DNA of 64,000 bases from DASXRA01 sp036558905. GTDB lineage: Bacteria > Actinomycetota > Actinomycetes > Mycobacteriales > Jatrophihabitantaceae. The stretch spans positions 62,001-126,000 of the forward strand of contig DATBER010000032.1 in the NCBI GenBank assembly GCA_036558905.1, written 5' to 3'. Shown piece by piece: positions 46,678 to 56,540 of the stretch (positions are counted from its first letter, which is position 1; the number at the start of each line of letters is the position of its first letter). The translations under genes and the position numbers were made by a program. A model generated the notes under the pieces. It worked only from the letters and a program-made list of their open reading frames with translations. It ran no database searches and was not told the origin of the DNA.

Positions 46678-47271
46678 GTGTCGAGGGTGACGAGCCGACT
46701 GACCGTGCTGTCTGGCCCGTCCGGCGTCGGGAAGGGCACCGTGGTCGCCGCGGTCCGCGAGCTGCACCCGCACGTGTGGGTGTCGGTGTCGTGCACCACC
46801 CGGGCCCCGCGGCCCGGGGAGCGCGACGGTGTGCAGTACTGGTTCGTCGACCGGGCCGCGTTCGCCGGCATGATCGAGCGGGACGAGTTGCTCGAGTACG
46901 ACGAGCACTTCGGCAACATCTACGGCACGCCGCGCCAACCCGTGCTCGACCACCTCGCCGCGGGGATTCCCACCCTGTTGGAGATCGAGCTGCACGGGGC
47001 CCGGCAGGTGCGCGCGGCGATGCCGGACGCACAACTGGTGTTCCTCGCCCCGCCGTCGTGGGCGGAGCTGGAACGCCGGCTGACCGGGCGCGGCACCGAG
47101 TCGCGTGAGGTCATCGACGCCCGGCTTAACCGCGCGCGCGTCGAGATGTCGGCCGAGGACGAGTTCGACGAGGTCATCGTCAACGACGATGTCGGGCGGG
47201 CAGCGGCCGAGTTGGTAACATTGATCGAGGCTGTCTGCCCGAAACAAGATCCAGTCGACCAAGAGAGCTGA
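46678..47271 (+). CDS. gmk: Guanylate kinase
   Basis: Phosphorylates GMP to GDP, 197 residues. P-loop LSGPSGVGKGTVV; GMP-binding CTTRAPRPGERDGVQYWFV and FGNIYGTPRQPV; lid Arg residues in RGTESREVIDARLNRAR. The GTG start is supported by the leaderless promoter. rpoZ follows after 3 bp. In most actinobacteria the integration host factor gene mihF lies directly upstream; here it does not. Confidence 0.95.
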   Translation: MSRVTSRLTVLSGPSGVGKGTVVAAVRELHPHVWVSVSCTTRAPRPGERDGVQYWFVDRAAFAGMIERDELLEYDEHFGNIYGTPRQPVLDHLAAGIPTLLEIELHGARQVRAAMPDAQLVFLAPPSWAELERRLTGRGTESREVIDARLNRARVEMSAEDEFDEVIVNDDVGRAAAELVTLIEAVCPKQDPVDQES

Positions 47272-47274
47272 GAC

Positions 47275-47535
47275 GTGTCCGCACCCGAAACCGCACCCGA
47301 GGGCATTACCAATCCGCCGATCGACGAGCTGCTCGAGCGCACCCAGTCGAAGTACACCCTCGTCATCATCGCGGCGAAGCGGGCCCGGCAGATCAACGCC
47401 TACTACAGCCAGCTCGGCGAGGGCCTGCTCGAGTACGTCGGCCCGCTGGTCGAGACCGCGCCGCAGGAGAAGCCGCTGTCCATCGCGCTGCGCGAGATCA
47501 ACACCGACCTGATCGAGTTCAAGCCGGCCGAGTAG
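47275..47535 (+). CDS. rpoZ: RNA polymerase omega subunit
   Basis: 86-residue omega subunit: NPPIDELLERTQSKYTLVIIAAKRARQINAYYSQLGEGLLEYVGPLV with the conserved KYTLV..AAKRARQI helix that clamps beta-prime. PLSIALREINTDLIEF is the actinobacterial C-terminus. GTG 47275 lies 3 bp after the gmk stop. Confidence 0.95.
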   Translation: MSAPETAPEGITNPPIDELLERTQSKYTLVIIAAKRARQINAYYSQLGEGLLEYVGPLVETAPQEKPLSIALREINTDLIEFKPAE

Positions 47536-47578
47536 CACCGGCGGCATTTGTCGCCCCCGCCGTGGTTAGCTGGTGATC

Positions 47579-48796
47579 GTGAGCCGCATCGTCCTCGGCG
47601 TCGGCGGGGGAATCGCCGCCTACAAGGCGGCTGATCTGCTGCGCAAGCTCACCGAGTCCGGGCACGACGTCACGGTCGTGCCGACCGAGTCCGCGCTGCG
47701 CTTCGTCGGGGCCCCCACCTGGGCCGCCCTGTCCCACCACCCGGTCGCGTCGGACGTCTGGACCGACGCCGAAGCGGTACCCCACGTGCAACTGGGCCGA
47801 GACGCCGAGCTGGTCGTCGTGGCTCCGGCCACCGCCGACCTGCTCGCTCGCGCCGCCCACGGCCTGGCCGACGACCTGCTCACCAACACGCTGCTGACCG
47901 CGCGCTGTCCGGTGCTGTTCGCCCCGGCCATGCACACCGAGATGTGGGAACACCCCGCCGCCGCCGAGAACGTGGCGACGCTGCGCCGGCGCGGGGTCGT
48001 GGTGCTCGAGCCGGCGATCGGGCGGCTGACCGGCGCCGATACCGGCAAGGGCCGACTGGCCGAGCCGGCCGAGATCGCCCAGCTGTGCGAGCTGCTGCTG
48101 CGCCGGCCCGACGCGCTGCCGCCCGACCTGGTCGGCCGGCGCGTGGTGGTCAGCGCGGGCGGCACCCGTGAGCCGCTCGATCCGGTGCGCTTCCTCGGCA
48201 ACGCCTCGTCCGGTCTACAGGGTTACGCGCTGGCCAGCGTGGCGGCCGCGCGGGGCGCGGGCCAGGTCACCCTGGTCGCGGCCAACACCGACCTGCCGGA
48301 TCCGGCCGGTGCCGCCGTGGTGCGGGTGGTCACGACGGCCGAGATGCGCGAGGCCGTGCACAAGGCGGCCGCCGACGCCGACGTGGTCGTCATGGCGGCG
48401 GCCATCGCCGACTTCCGGCCGGCCGCCGAGGCGGCCTACAAGATCAAGAAGTCCGACGCCGAACCGCCGCCGATCACGCTCACCAAGAACCCGGACATTC
48501 TCACCGAACTCGTCGCAGCCCGGCGTCCCGGCCAGATCCTGGTGGGCTTCGCCGCCGAGACCGGCGACGACAGCGGTGACGTGCTGGCCCACGGCCGGGC
48601 CAAGCTGGCCCGCAAGGGCGTCGACCTGCTCGTGGTCAACGCCGTGGGTGGCGGGAAGGCGTTCGGGACGCCCGACAACGCGGCCGTCATCCTCGGCGCG
48701 GACGGGCGGGAGGTGCCGGTGCCGCTCGGCCCGAAGGCCGCGCTGGCCGCCGCCGTCTGGGACGCGGTGGCCGCCGGGAACTCGCTCGGACATTAG
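47579..48796 (+). CDS. coaBC: Bifunctional phosphopantothenoylcysteine decarboxylase/synthetase
   Basis: Two steps of coenzyme A synthesis in one 405-residue protein. The FMN-dependent decarboxylase half has RIVLGVGGGIAAYKAADLLRKL, the His in LSHHPVASDVW and LFAPAMHTEMW. The synthetase half has VVVSAGGTREPLDPVRFLGNASSG and AAAIADFRPAAEAAYKIKK, with the LTKNPDIL segment. TTAGCT lies 7 nt before GTG 47579, favouring that start over GTG 47573. Confidence 0.95.
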   Translation: MSRIVLGVGGGIAAYKAADLLRKLTESGHDVTVVPTESALRFVGAPTWAALSHHPVASDVWTDAEAVPHVQLGRDAELVVVAPATADLLARAAHGLADDLLTNTLLTARCPVLFAPAMHTEMWEHPAAAENVATLRRRGVVVLEPAIGRLTGADTGKGRLAEPAEIAQLCELLLRRPDALPPDLVGRRVVVSAGGTREPLDPVRFLGNASSGLQGYALASVAAARGAGQVTLVAANTDLPDPAGAAVVRVVTTAEMREAVHKAAADADVVVMAAAIADFRPAAEAAYKIKKSDAEPPPITLTKNPDILTELVAARRPGQILVGFAAETGDDSGDVLAHGRAKLARKGVDLLVVNAVGGGKAFGTPDNAAVILGADGREVPVPLGPKAALAAAVWDAVAAGNSLGH

Positions 48797-48814
48797 CCAT
48801 CTCTACCCAGCCGG

Positions 48815-48820
48815 TAGACT
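48815..48820 (+). promoter_or_regulatory. -10 element upstream of metK
   Basis: TAGACT; the leader to GTG 48859 is only about 32 nt, too short for a SAM riboswitch. Confidence 0.4.
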
Positions 48821-48858
48821 CCTCCAGACCTTTTCCTAATCACAATCCCGGAGAATCT

Positions 48859-50055
<1,197 letters not shown>

Positions 50056-50066
50056 GCGCATAGCGG

Positions 50067-50100
50067 TTGCCTCGCCGGACTCAGCGGCCCGGCGAGGCGA
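50067..50100 (+). terminator. Hairpin between metK and priA
   Basis: GCCTCGCCGG and CCGGCGAGGC form a perfect 10-bp stem (extended by T-A and T-G pairs) with a 10-nt loop. No T-run follows, as is common in high-GC genomes. priA then has its own leaderless promoter at 50120, which fits transcription ending here. Confidence 0.6.
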
Positions 50101-50119
50101 AACCGTCGCGGCCGGCTGG

Positions 50120-50125
50120 TAGGAC
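50120..50125 (+). promoter_or_regulatory. -10 element for leaderless priA
   Basis: TAGGAC, 6 nt, then GTG 50132. Confidence 0.4.
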
Positions 50126-50131
50126 TGGGCC

Positions 50132-52093
50132 GTGACGTCGACCCGACCCCGCCGCACCGGGCGGGTGCCGGCACCCACCGCGCCGGTGGCCCGGCTCATG
50201 GTCGACGTGCCCCTGCCGCACCTGGACCGGCCGTTCGACTACCTGGTGCCCGAGCCGCTCGGCGACTCGGTCGGGCCGGGGTCGCGGGTGCGGGTGCGCT
50301 TCGCCGGGCGGCTGGTCGACGGCTTCGTCCTGGAACGGCTCGACGCCAGCGACCACGAGGGACGGCTGGCGTTCCTCGAGCGGGCGGTCGGCGACGAGCC
50401 GGTGCTGACCGCCGAGACCACCCGGTTGTTCCGGGCGGTGGCCGATCGGTACGGCGGCAGCTTCGTCGACGTGGTGCGACTGGGCGTACCGGCCCGGCAC
50501 GCCGGCGCCGAGTCGTCGTCCGTGCCGGTCCAGCCGCCGACCGGTCCGCCCGACGGCGCCGGCTGGAGCCGGTACCGGGCCGGGTCGGCGTTCCTGTCCG
50601 CGGTGGCGGCCGGGCGGCCGGCCCGCGCCGTCTGGTCGGCGCTGCCCGGCGAGGACTGGCCGCGCCGCTACGCCGAGGCGATGCGGGCCGCGCTGGCCGC
50701 CGGGCGGAGCGCTGTGGCGGTCGTGCCCGACCTGCGCGACCTGGCCCGGCTCGACGCCGCCCTGCTCGACGTGCTCGGCCCGGGCCGGCACGTGGCCCTG
50801 TCGTCCGACCTCGGCCCGGCCGAGCGGTACCGGCGCTGGCTGGCCGTGCGGCGCGGTGCCGTCCGGGCGGTGGTCGGCACCCGGGTCGCCGGGTACGCGC
50901 CCGTGGCCGACGTCGGCCTGCTGGCCATCTGGGACGACGGCGACGACCTGTACGCCGAGCCGCGCGCGCCCTACCCGCAGGCCCGCGACGTGCTGGCCCT
51001 GCGCTCGTCGCTGACCGGGGCGGCCCTGCTCGTCGGGGGGTTCGCGCGGACGGCCGAGGCACAGCTGCTCGTCGAGGCCGGGTGGGCACACGAGATCGTG
51101 GCCGACCGCGACGTGATCCGACACGCGTCGCCGCGTAGCAGCGCCGTCGGCGACGACTACGAACAGCTTCGCGACCCGGCCGCCCGGGCCGCCCGGCTAC
51201 CCAGCCTGGCCCTGCGCACCGCCCGCGAGGCACTGGCCCGGGGCCGCCCGGTGCTGGTGCAGGTGCCCCGGCGCGGGTACGTCCCGTCGCTGGCCTGCGC
51301 GCGTGACCGCACCCCGGCCCGGTGCGCCCATTGCGGGGGGCCGCTGGCCGCCTCGTCCGGACACGCCATCGCGACCTGCCGCTGGTGCGGGCGGCCGGCC
51401 GGCAACTGGGTCTGCCCGGCCTGCGGGGAACGACGGCTGCGAGCTGTCGTCGTCGGGTCGGCACGCACCGCCGAGGAGCTGGGCCGGGCGTTCCCCGACG
51501 TGCCGATCCGGACGTCGAGCGGCGACGGCGTCCTGTCCGACGTTGCGGCCACCGCGGCCGTGGTGGTGGCCACGCCGGGCGCCGAGCCGACCGTCGCCGG
51601 GGGATACGGGGCCGCGCTGCTGCTCGACGGCTGGGCGCTGCTCGGGCGGGCGGACCTGCGCGCCGGCGAGGAAGCGCTGCGGCGCTGGTTCAACGCGGCC
51701 GCGCTGGTGGCTCGGGACGGGCAGGTCGTCGTGGCCGCCGATGCCGCCGTGCCGGAGGTGCAGGCGCTGGTCCGGTGGGACGCCCGGGGCAGCGCCGCCC
51801 GCGAGCTGGCCGACCGGCACGAGCTGGGCTTCCCGCCGGCTGTGCGCATGGCGTCGGTCAGCGGGCCGCCGGTGGCAGTCGCCGAGACACTCGCGGCGGC
51901 TGCCCTGCCGCAGCCGCACGAGGTCATCGGGCCGGTGCTGCTCGGCGACGATCAGGAACGGGTGCTGATCCGGGTGCCGCGCGGCCAGGGGGCCCAGCTG
52001 GCGAGCGCGCTCAAGGCGGCGGCCGCGTCCCGGTCGGCCCGCAAGTCGGCCGATCCGGTCAAGATCGTGCTCGACCCGCAGGAGCTGTTCTGA
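50132..52093 (+). CDS. priA: Primosomal protein N' without helicase motifs
   Basis: PriA-like replication restart protein, 653 residues. The N-terminal DNA-binding domain (VDVPLPHLDRPFDYLVPEPL) and zinc cysteines (CARDRTPARCAHCGG..CRWCGRPAGNWVCPACGERRL) are kept. Where helicases have the GxGKT P-loop there is RAVWSALPGEDW, and the DEEH box has become IWDDGDDLYAEP. It therefore cannot be a canonical ATP-dependent helicase, a loss also noted in other actinobacterial PriA proteins. It probably acts as a DNA-binding loader. GTG 50132. Confidence 0.92.
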   Translation: MTSTRPRRTGRVPAPTAPVARLMVDVPLPHLDRPFDYLVPEPLGDSVGPGSRVRVRFAGRLVDGFVLERLDASDHEGRLAFLERAVGDEPVLTAETTRLFRAVADRYGGSFVDVVRLGVPARHAGAESSSVPVQPPTGPPDGAGWSRYRAGSAFLSAVAAGRPARAVWSALPGEDWPRRYAEAMRAALAAGRSAVAVVPDLRDLARLDAALLDVLGPGRHVALSSDLGPAERYRRWLAVRRGAVRAVVGTRVAGYAPVADVGLLAIWDDGDDLYAEPRAPYPQARDVLALRSSLTGAALLVGGFARTAEAQLLVEAGWAHEIVADRDVIRHASPRSSAVGDDYEQLRDPAARAARLPSLALRTAREALARGRPVLVQVPRRGYVPSLACARDRTPARCAHCGGPLAASSGHAIATCRWCGRPAGNWVCPACGERRLRAVVVGSARTAEELGRAFPDVPIRTSSGDGVLSDVAATAAVVVATPGAEPTVAGGYGAALLLDGWALLGRADLRAGEEALRRWFNAAALVARDGQVVVAADAAVPEVQALVRWDARGSAARELADRHELGFPPAVRMASVSGPPVAVAETLAAAALPQPHEVIGPVLLGDDQERVLIRVPRGQGAQLASALKAAAASRSARKSADPVKIVLDPQELF

Positions 52094-52099
52094 CGGGCG

Positions 52100-52795
52100 T
52101 CAGGCGGCGGTGATGAACTCGGGCAGCGACATCGCGCCGGGCAGTAGATGGGTGGCGCCCGCGTGCTGCAGGGTCGGGGCGTCGTGCGCTCCGGTCAGCA
52201 CGCCGGCGACGAACGATGCGCCGGCGTCCCGGCCGCACGCTATGTCGAACGCGGTGTCGCCGACCGTCGCGATCAGCCGTGGATCGCCGACGCCGGTGGC
52301 CTCGGCCGCGGCCCGCACCGGGTTGGCCGCCGGCTCGGCGAACCAGTCCGAGCCGATCTCGGCATCGGCAATGTCCTGCCAGCCGAGCGCCGCGACGATG
52401 CACTCGCGTGTCGACTGGGAGAACCCGGTCGACAACGCGACCTTGATGCCCGACTCGCGCAGCGTCTGGATCGCGTACGCCGCCCCGGGCATGGCCACGA
52501 TCTGCCCGGCGTCGGCGAATTCGGCGTAGCGGGCGTCGAAGGACTTCAGCCCGGCCTGGGCGCGGCTCTCGTCGCCGTCGAACAGGCGCAGCAGTACCGA
52601 GATCACCGGCTCGCCCATCGTCTGGCGGACCTCGCCGAGCATCTGCCGAAGCGTCGCGCTGCCGGACTTCACGTCGAGTGCGCGCAGTGCGGAGGTGAAG
52701 GCGATCTCGGTCAGACCAGCGTCTGCGACGGTCGTGCCTGCCATGTCGAGGACGACGAGCGCGATGCGCCGCAGGGATGAGCTGATCGTGATCAT
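52100..52795 (-). CDS. HAD-superfamily phosphonatase-like hydrolase
   Basis: 231 residues. The nucleophile motif is VVLDMAGTTVADAGL, motif II VALSTGFSQST, motif III region NPVRAAAEATGV and motif IV IATVGDTAFDIACGRDAG. DxAGTT is typical of phosphonoacetaldehyde-hydrolase-like proteins, but the Schiff-base Lys cannot be confirmed, so the substrate stays open. ATG 52795 is chosen over a start 10 codons upstream because of family length. Lies downstream of the SDR in the same direction, and is convergent with priA. Confidence 0.85.
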   Translation of the reverse strand: MITISSSLRRIALVVLDMAGTTVADAGLTEIAFTSALRALDVKSGSATLRQMLGEVRQTMGEPVISVLLRLFDGDESRAQAGLKSFDARYAEFADAGQIVAMPGAAYAIQTLRESGIKVALSTGFSQSTRECIVAALGWQDIADAEIGSDWFAEPAANPVRAAAEATGVGDPRLIATVGDTAFDIACGRDAGASFVAGVLTGAHDAPTLQHAGATHLLPGAMSLPEFITAA

Positions 52796-52864
52796 TGGCC
52801 CTACTCTGCCAACAAGTGGTGGCACTTGCCCAGTCTCGTGTATTACGAGCAGATCTCCGCGGGC

Positions 52865-53584
52865 TTAACGAGTGGTGAATGCTCCGCCGTTCACGTTGAG
52901 CAGCTGGCCGGTGACGTGCCGGGCGCCGGCCGAGGCGAGGAAGTAGGCGGTGGCGGCGATGTCGTCGGCCGTGCCGGGCCGGCCGTCGTGGGTCGCCGCG
53001 ACGAGCGCCGCTCGGCGGGCATCGGTCATCCGGTCCCGGAAGAACTCGGTCTGCTCGATGTAGCCCGGCGAGATCACGTTCGACGTGACTCCGCGCGGGC
53101 CGAGCTCGGCGGACAGTCCGACGCTCCAGGACGCCAGCGCCGCCTTGGCCGCCCCGTACGACCCGGCGCCCCGCTCGGCCCCGATCGAGCCGAGGTGGAT
53201 CACCGAGCCGCCGGCGCGCAGCCGGGCGCGTACCGCCTCGGTGACGAGCACGGCGCTGATCAGGTTGGCCTCGAGGTTGGTGCGCCAGAGCTCGGCCAGC
53301 TCGGACAGGTCGGCCGGTTCGGCCCGGTCGAAGGCCCGGTTGCCGCCGGCGTTGTTGACCAGGACGTCGAGGTGCTCGGGCAGCCGATCGACCAGGGCGG
53401 CGACCTGTTCCGGGTCGGTCAGGTCGGCGGGCAGGGCCCGGGCGCCGATCTTGTCGGCGGCCGCGGCCAGCGGCTCGGGGCGGCGGGCGGTGACGACGAC
53501 CTCGTCGCCGGCCCGGGCGAATCGCTCGGCGACGGCCAGGCCGATGCCGCCGCTGGCTCCGGTGACCAGAACGTGTCGACTCAT
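52865..53584 (-). CDS. Short-chain dehydrogenase/reductase
   Basis: 239-residue SDR: cofactor loop VLVTGASGGIGLAVA, VNNAGG, Ser in VIHLGSIGAERG, catalytic Tyr-x3-Lys in YGAAKAALAS, and VISPGYIEQTEF. The Arg after VVTA(R) suggests NADPH preference. ATG 53584. It diverges from the MarR gene across a palindrome, so it is probably controlled by that regulator. The HAD hydrolase follows 69 bp after its stop. Confidence 0.9.
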   Translation of the reverse strand: MSRHVLVTGASGGIGLAVAERFARAGDEVVVTARRPEPLAAAADKIGARALPADLTDPEQVAALVDRLPEHLDVLVNNAGGNRAFDRAEPADLSELAELWRTNLEANLISAVLVTEAVRARLRAGGSVIHLGSIGAERGAGSYGAAKAALASWSVGLSAELGPRGVTSNVISPGYIEQTEFFRDRMTDARRAALVAATHDGRPGTADDIAATAYFLASAGARHVTGQLLNVNGGAFTTR

Positions 53585-53604
53585 GGAGCGCTCCTCACGC
53601 GTAT

Positions 53605-53620
53605 CGTTTAGGTCTAAACG
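53605..53620. promoter_or_regulatory. Palindromic operator between the SDR and MarR genes
   Basis: CGTTTAGGTCTAAACG: 7-bp perfect arms with a 2-bp centre, 16 bp before the MarR start. Its half-site resembles that of the palindrome upstream of the MFS gene (CGTTAG..CTAACG), as expected for one MarR-family regulator acting at both. Confidence 0.6.
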
Positions 53621-53635
53621 TACCGGAGGGGCCAA

Positions 53636-54163
53636 GTGGATTCGTATCCGTTGGAGCAGGTTGCGCGCTACCCCGCGGCCGAGATCGCAGCCGCCTGGCG
53701 ACGCGAACGCCCCGGCACACCGGTGGACTCGATCGAGGTCGTGACGCCGTTGTGGCGGCTGGCCAAGCTGTTCGCCGACGACCGGCGCCGGGTGCTGGCC
53801 GAGGCCGGCGTCGACCCCGCGACGCTCGACCTGCTCAGCGTGCTGCGGCGCAGCGGCCCGCCCTACGAGCTGTCGACCCGCGAACTCGGCGCGCGCACCC
53901 TGGTCACCGCCGGAGCGATCTCCCAGCGCGTGGCCCGGGCCGAGCGCCGCGGCCTGGTGGGCCGGTCGGCCGGCGACCGGCGCGCGGTGCTGGTGCGCCT
54001 GACCGACGAGGGCCACGCGCTGATCGAGCGGACCGTCGACCGGGTGCTGGGCCGTGAGGCGGAGCTCGTCCGTGGGCTGAGCGCCGACCAGCGTCAGGCA
54101 CTGGTCGGGCTGCTCGACGTGCTCCTGGCCGACGTGTCGAGCCGGGTGACCGCATCCTCGTAG
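53636..54163 (+). CDS. MarR family transcription regulator
   Basis: 175 residues with a winged helix-turn-helix: LDLLSVLRRSGPPYELSTRELGARTLVTAGAISQRVARAERRGLVGRSAGDRRAVLVRLTDEGHALIERTV, including the beta-wing RSAGDRR. GTG 53636 has GAGGGG upstream. Its 3' end overlaps the convergent MFS gene by 70 bp. Position and the two palindromes suggest ligand-responsive repression of the exporter and the SDR. Confidence 0.9.
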   Translation: MDSYPLEQVARYPAAEIAAAWRRERPGTPVDSIEVVTPLWRLAKLFADDRRRVLAEAGVDPATLDLLSVLRRSGPPYELSTRELGARTLVTAGAISQRVARAERRGLVGRSAGDRRAVLVRLTDEGHALIERTVDRVLGREAELVRGLSADQRQALVGLLDVLLADVSSRVTASS

Positions 54164-55914
54164 GCGACGTCGGCGCCGGGGACACCGTCGAGTGCCGCGC
54201 TCTCGCGCGCGACCGCCTCGCCGACGGTCTCGGGCTCGTCCACGTGCACGTACCGCTTGCCGCGCATCAGCGAGGCGCCGGCCGCGATCAGCAGCATGAT
54301 CGTCGACACCACGAACGCGATGACCAGGCCGTGCTTGAACGCGTCGGAGATCAGCTGCGGGAAGAACGTCTTGCCGGTCAGCGTGCCGACGTCGACGCCC
54401 GAGCCGGGCTTGAGCTGCTGCGGGTCGACCTGCTTCATCAGCTGCTGGATCGGGTTGTCGCCGAGGAACGCCGCGAACAGCGTGCCGACCGGGGGAGTGT
54501 GCGCGATCTGGTGCGCGGCATCGGGCGTTACTCCGGCCTTGATCAGGCCCGACGACATGGCGTTCGGCAGCCGGCTGGCCAGCCCGATGGCCATCAGGGA
54601 GAAGAAGCCGCCCATCGACAGCACCATGCCGGCGTTCATGCCGGTGGCCCGCACGCCCGACGCGGCGCCGCGTTGCGAGGCCGGCACCGCGTTCATGATC
54701 GCCGCCGAGTTGGGTGCGGCCATCAGGCCCATGCCGACGCCGTTGAGGGCGAGCAGCAGCGCGAACTCGGTGTAGTGGAAGTTGGCCGGTATGAGGATGA
54801 GCCCGACGAACGTCGCCGCCGTCAGCAGCAAGCCGCCGGTGGCGAACGCCCGGGCGCCGAATCGGTCGGACACCGCGCCCGACGCCGGACCCGCGACGAG
54901 GAACCCGATCGTCAGCGGCAGCATGTAGATGCCGGCCCACAGCGGGGTGTCCTTGAAGTCGTACCCGTGCAGTGGCAGCCAGATGCCCTGCAGCCAGATG
55001 ATCAGCATGAACTGCAGGCCACCGCGCGACATCGCGGCGAGCAGGTTCACCGTCTGGCCGGCGGCGAAGGCCCGGATCCGGAACAGCCGCAGGTTGATCA
55101 TCGGGTTCTCGACCCGCGTCTCGATCACGCAGAACGCGAAGAGCAGAACGGCTCCGCCGATGAGGCCGGTGAGCACCCGCGGGGCGGTCCAGCCCATGGT
55201 GTGCCCGCCGTAGGGCTGCAGGCCGTAGGTGATCGCGACCAGGATGGCGATCAGGCCGATGCCGAACGTGAGGTTGCCCCACCAGTCGATGGCGACCTTT
55301 CGGGAGCGGTCGCGGGGCTTGTCGTGCAGTGTCCGGTAACCGACCCAGGTGCCCCACACGCCCACCGGGACGCTGACCCAGAACACCGCCCGCCAGTGCC
55401 ATTCGGACAGCACGCCGCCGATCACCAGGCCGGCGAACGACCCGGCCAGGGCGGCGACCTGGTTGACGCCGAGGGCGAAGCCGCGCCGGTCGGGCGGGAA
55501 CGCGTCGGTGATGATCGCCGTCGAGTTGGCGGTCAGCATGGCGCCGCCCACACCCTGCACGATGCGCAGCGCGATCAGTTCGAGGGCGCCGGCCGAGCCG
55601 CCGTTGGGCACGAGCGCACAGGCCACCGAGGCGAGGGTGAAGATCAGGAATCCCAGGTTGAACAGCTTGGCCCGGCCGTACTGGTCGCCCAGCCGCCCGA
55701 ACGTCACGACCAGCACGGCGGTGACGAGCAGGTAGCCCATCAACATCCACAACAGGTAGGAGATGTTGGCCGGAGCGAGCGGATCCAGGCCCAGGCCGTC
55801 GAAGATCGCCGGCAGCGAGATCAGCAGGATCGACATGTTCAGCGTGGCGGCCAACATGCCGACCGTGGTGACGGTGAGGGCGACGCGACGATCGTGGGCG
55901 GCCGAGTGGGACAC
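54094..55914 (-). CDS. MFS drug exporter, DHA2-like (14-helix)
   Basis: 606-residue transporter. RRVALTVTTVGMLAATLNMSILLISLPAI opens the first helix; FGRLGDQYGRAKLFNLGF is the A motif between helices 2 and 3; GGVLSEWHWRAVFWVSVPVGVWG resembles motif C/D regions of the DHA2 group. About 14 helices are visible with a hydrophilic C-terminal tail of some 50 residues. GTG 55914 has GAAGG upstream. The substrate is unknown; multidrug export is the usual role. Confidence 0.9.
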   Translation of the reverse strand: MSHSAAHDRRVALTVTTVGMLAATLNMSILLISLPAIFDGLGLDPLAPANISYLLWMLMGYLLVTAVLVVTFGRLGDQYGRAKLFNLGFLIFTLASVACALVPNGGSAGALELIALRIVQGVGGAMLTANSTAIITDAFPPDRRGFALGVNQVAALAGSFAGLVIGGVLSEWHWRAVFWVSVPVGVWGTWVGYRTLHDKPRDRSRKVAIDWWGNLTFGIGLIAILVAITYGLQPYGGHTMGWTAPRVLTGLIGGAVLLFAFCVIETRVENPMINLRLFRIRAFAAGQTVNLLAAMSRGGLQFMLIIWLQGIWLPLHGYDFKDTPLWAGIYMLPLTIGFLVAGPASGAVSDRFGARAFATGGLLLTAATFVGLILIPANFHYTEFALLLALNGVGMGLMAAPNSAAIMNAVPASQRGAASGVRATGMNAGMVLSMGGFFSLMAIGLASRLPNAMSSGLIKAGVTPDAAHQIAHTPPVGTLFAAFLGDNPIQQLMKQVDPQQLKPGSGVDVGTLTGKTFFPQLISDAFKHGLVIAFVVSTIMLLIAAGASLMRGKRYVHVDEPETVGEAVARESAALDGVPGADVAYEDAVTRLDTSARSTSSSPTSA

Positions 55915-55927
55915 GAGAGCACCTTCC

Positions 55928-55948
55928 TTCGTTAGGCATGCTAACGAA
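55928..55948. promoter_or_regulatory. Palindromic MarR-type operator upstream of the MFS gene
   Basis: TTCGTTAG and CTAACGAA are perfect arms around GCATG, just before the MFS start. TTAG-N-CATG-CTAA resembles classic MarR-family operators. Confidence 0.65.
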
Positions 55949-55976
55949 TTGGTGCAACCCCCGGGTGGCCGATCCG

Positions 55977-55982
55977 TAAACT
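55977..55982 (+). promoter_or_regulatory. -10 element for leaderless def
   Basis: TAAACT, 6 nt, then GTG 55989. Confidence 0.55.
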
Positions 55983-55988
55983 CGGCTC

Positions 55989-56540
55989 GTGACCGTTCAG
56001 ACAATTCGATTGTTCGGCGATCCGGTGCTGCGCACGCCGGCCGACCCGGTGATCGACTTCGACAAGGAGCTGCGCACGCTCGTCGCGGATCTGACCGAGA
56101 CGATGCTGGACGCGCCGGGGGTGGGGCTGGCCGCGCCGCAGATCGGCGTGGGCCTGCGGGTGTTCACCTACCACGTCGACGACGAGCAGGCCGGGCACCT
56201 GATCAACCCGGTGTTGCACTTCCCGTCCGACGAGGACCAGGACGGCGAGGAGGGGTGCCTGTCCATTCCGGGGCTGAAGTTCGAGTGCCGGCGCCGGCAG
56301 CACGTGGTGGCGCACGGGCAGAACGAGTACGGCGACCCGGTCACCGTCGAGGGCACCGAGTTGCTGGCCCGCTGCATCCAGCACGAAACCGACCATCTCG
56401 ACGGAGTGCTGTTCGTCGATCGACTCGACGCCGAGACGAAGAAGGCGGCGATGAAGGCGATCCGCGAGGCCGAGTGGTCCGGCCTCACCCCGCCGCCGGT
56501 CAAGGTCAGCCCGCACCCGATGCTCGGCCGCGCCCTCTGA
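55989..56540 (+). CDS. def: Peptide deformylase
   Basis: Metal hydrolase that removes N-formyl from nascent proteins, 183 residues. Motif 1 GVGLAAPQIG, motif 2 EEGCLSIPG (Cys ligand), motif 3 QHETDHLDGVLFVDRL (His ligands and Glu). GTG 55989 follows a leaderless promoter; the TGA overlaps the fmt ATG by 1 bp. def, fmt and rsmB act on initiation and ribosome modification. Confidence 0.96.
   Translation: MTVQTIRLFGDPVLRTPADPVIDFDKELRTLVADLTETMLDAPGVGLAAPQIGVGLRVFTYHVDDEQAGHLINPVLHFPSDEDQDGEEGCLSIPGLKFECRRRQHVVAHGQNEYGDPVTVEGTELLARCIQHETDHLDGVLFVDRLDAETKKAAMKAIREAEWSGLTPPPVKVSPHPMLGRAL

Noticed and set aside
48797..48858. SAM riboswitch before metK
   Set aside because: The gap is 62 bp and the predicted leader about 32 nt; no SAM aptamer core is visible.
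52865..55957. A 1030-codon minus frame apparently fusing the SDR to a long N-terminal part
   Set aside because: The N-terminal part is a frame-shadow of the MFS gene and MarR; the SDR has its own ATG at 53584.
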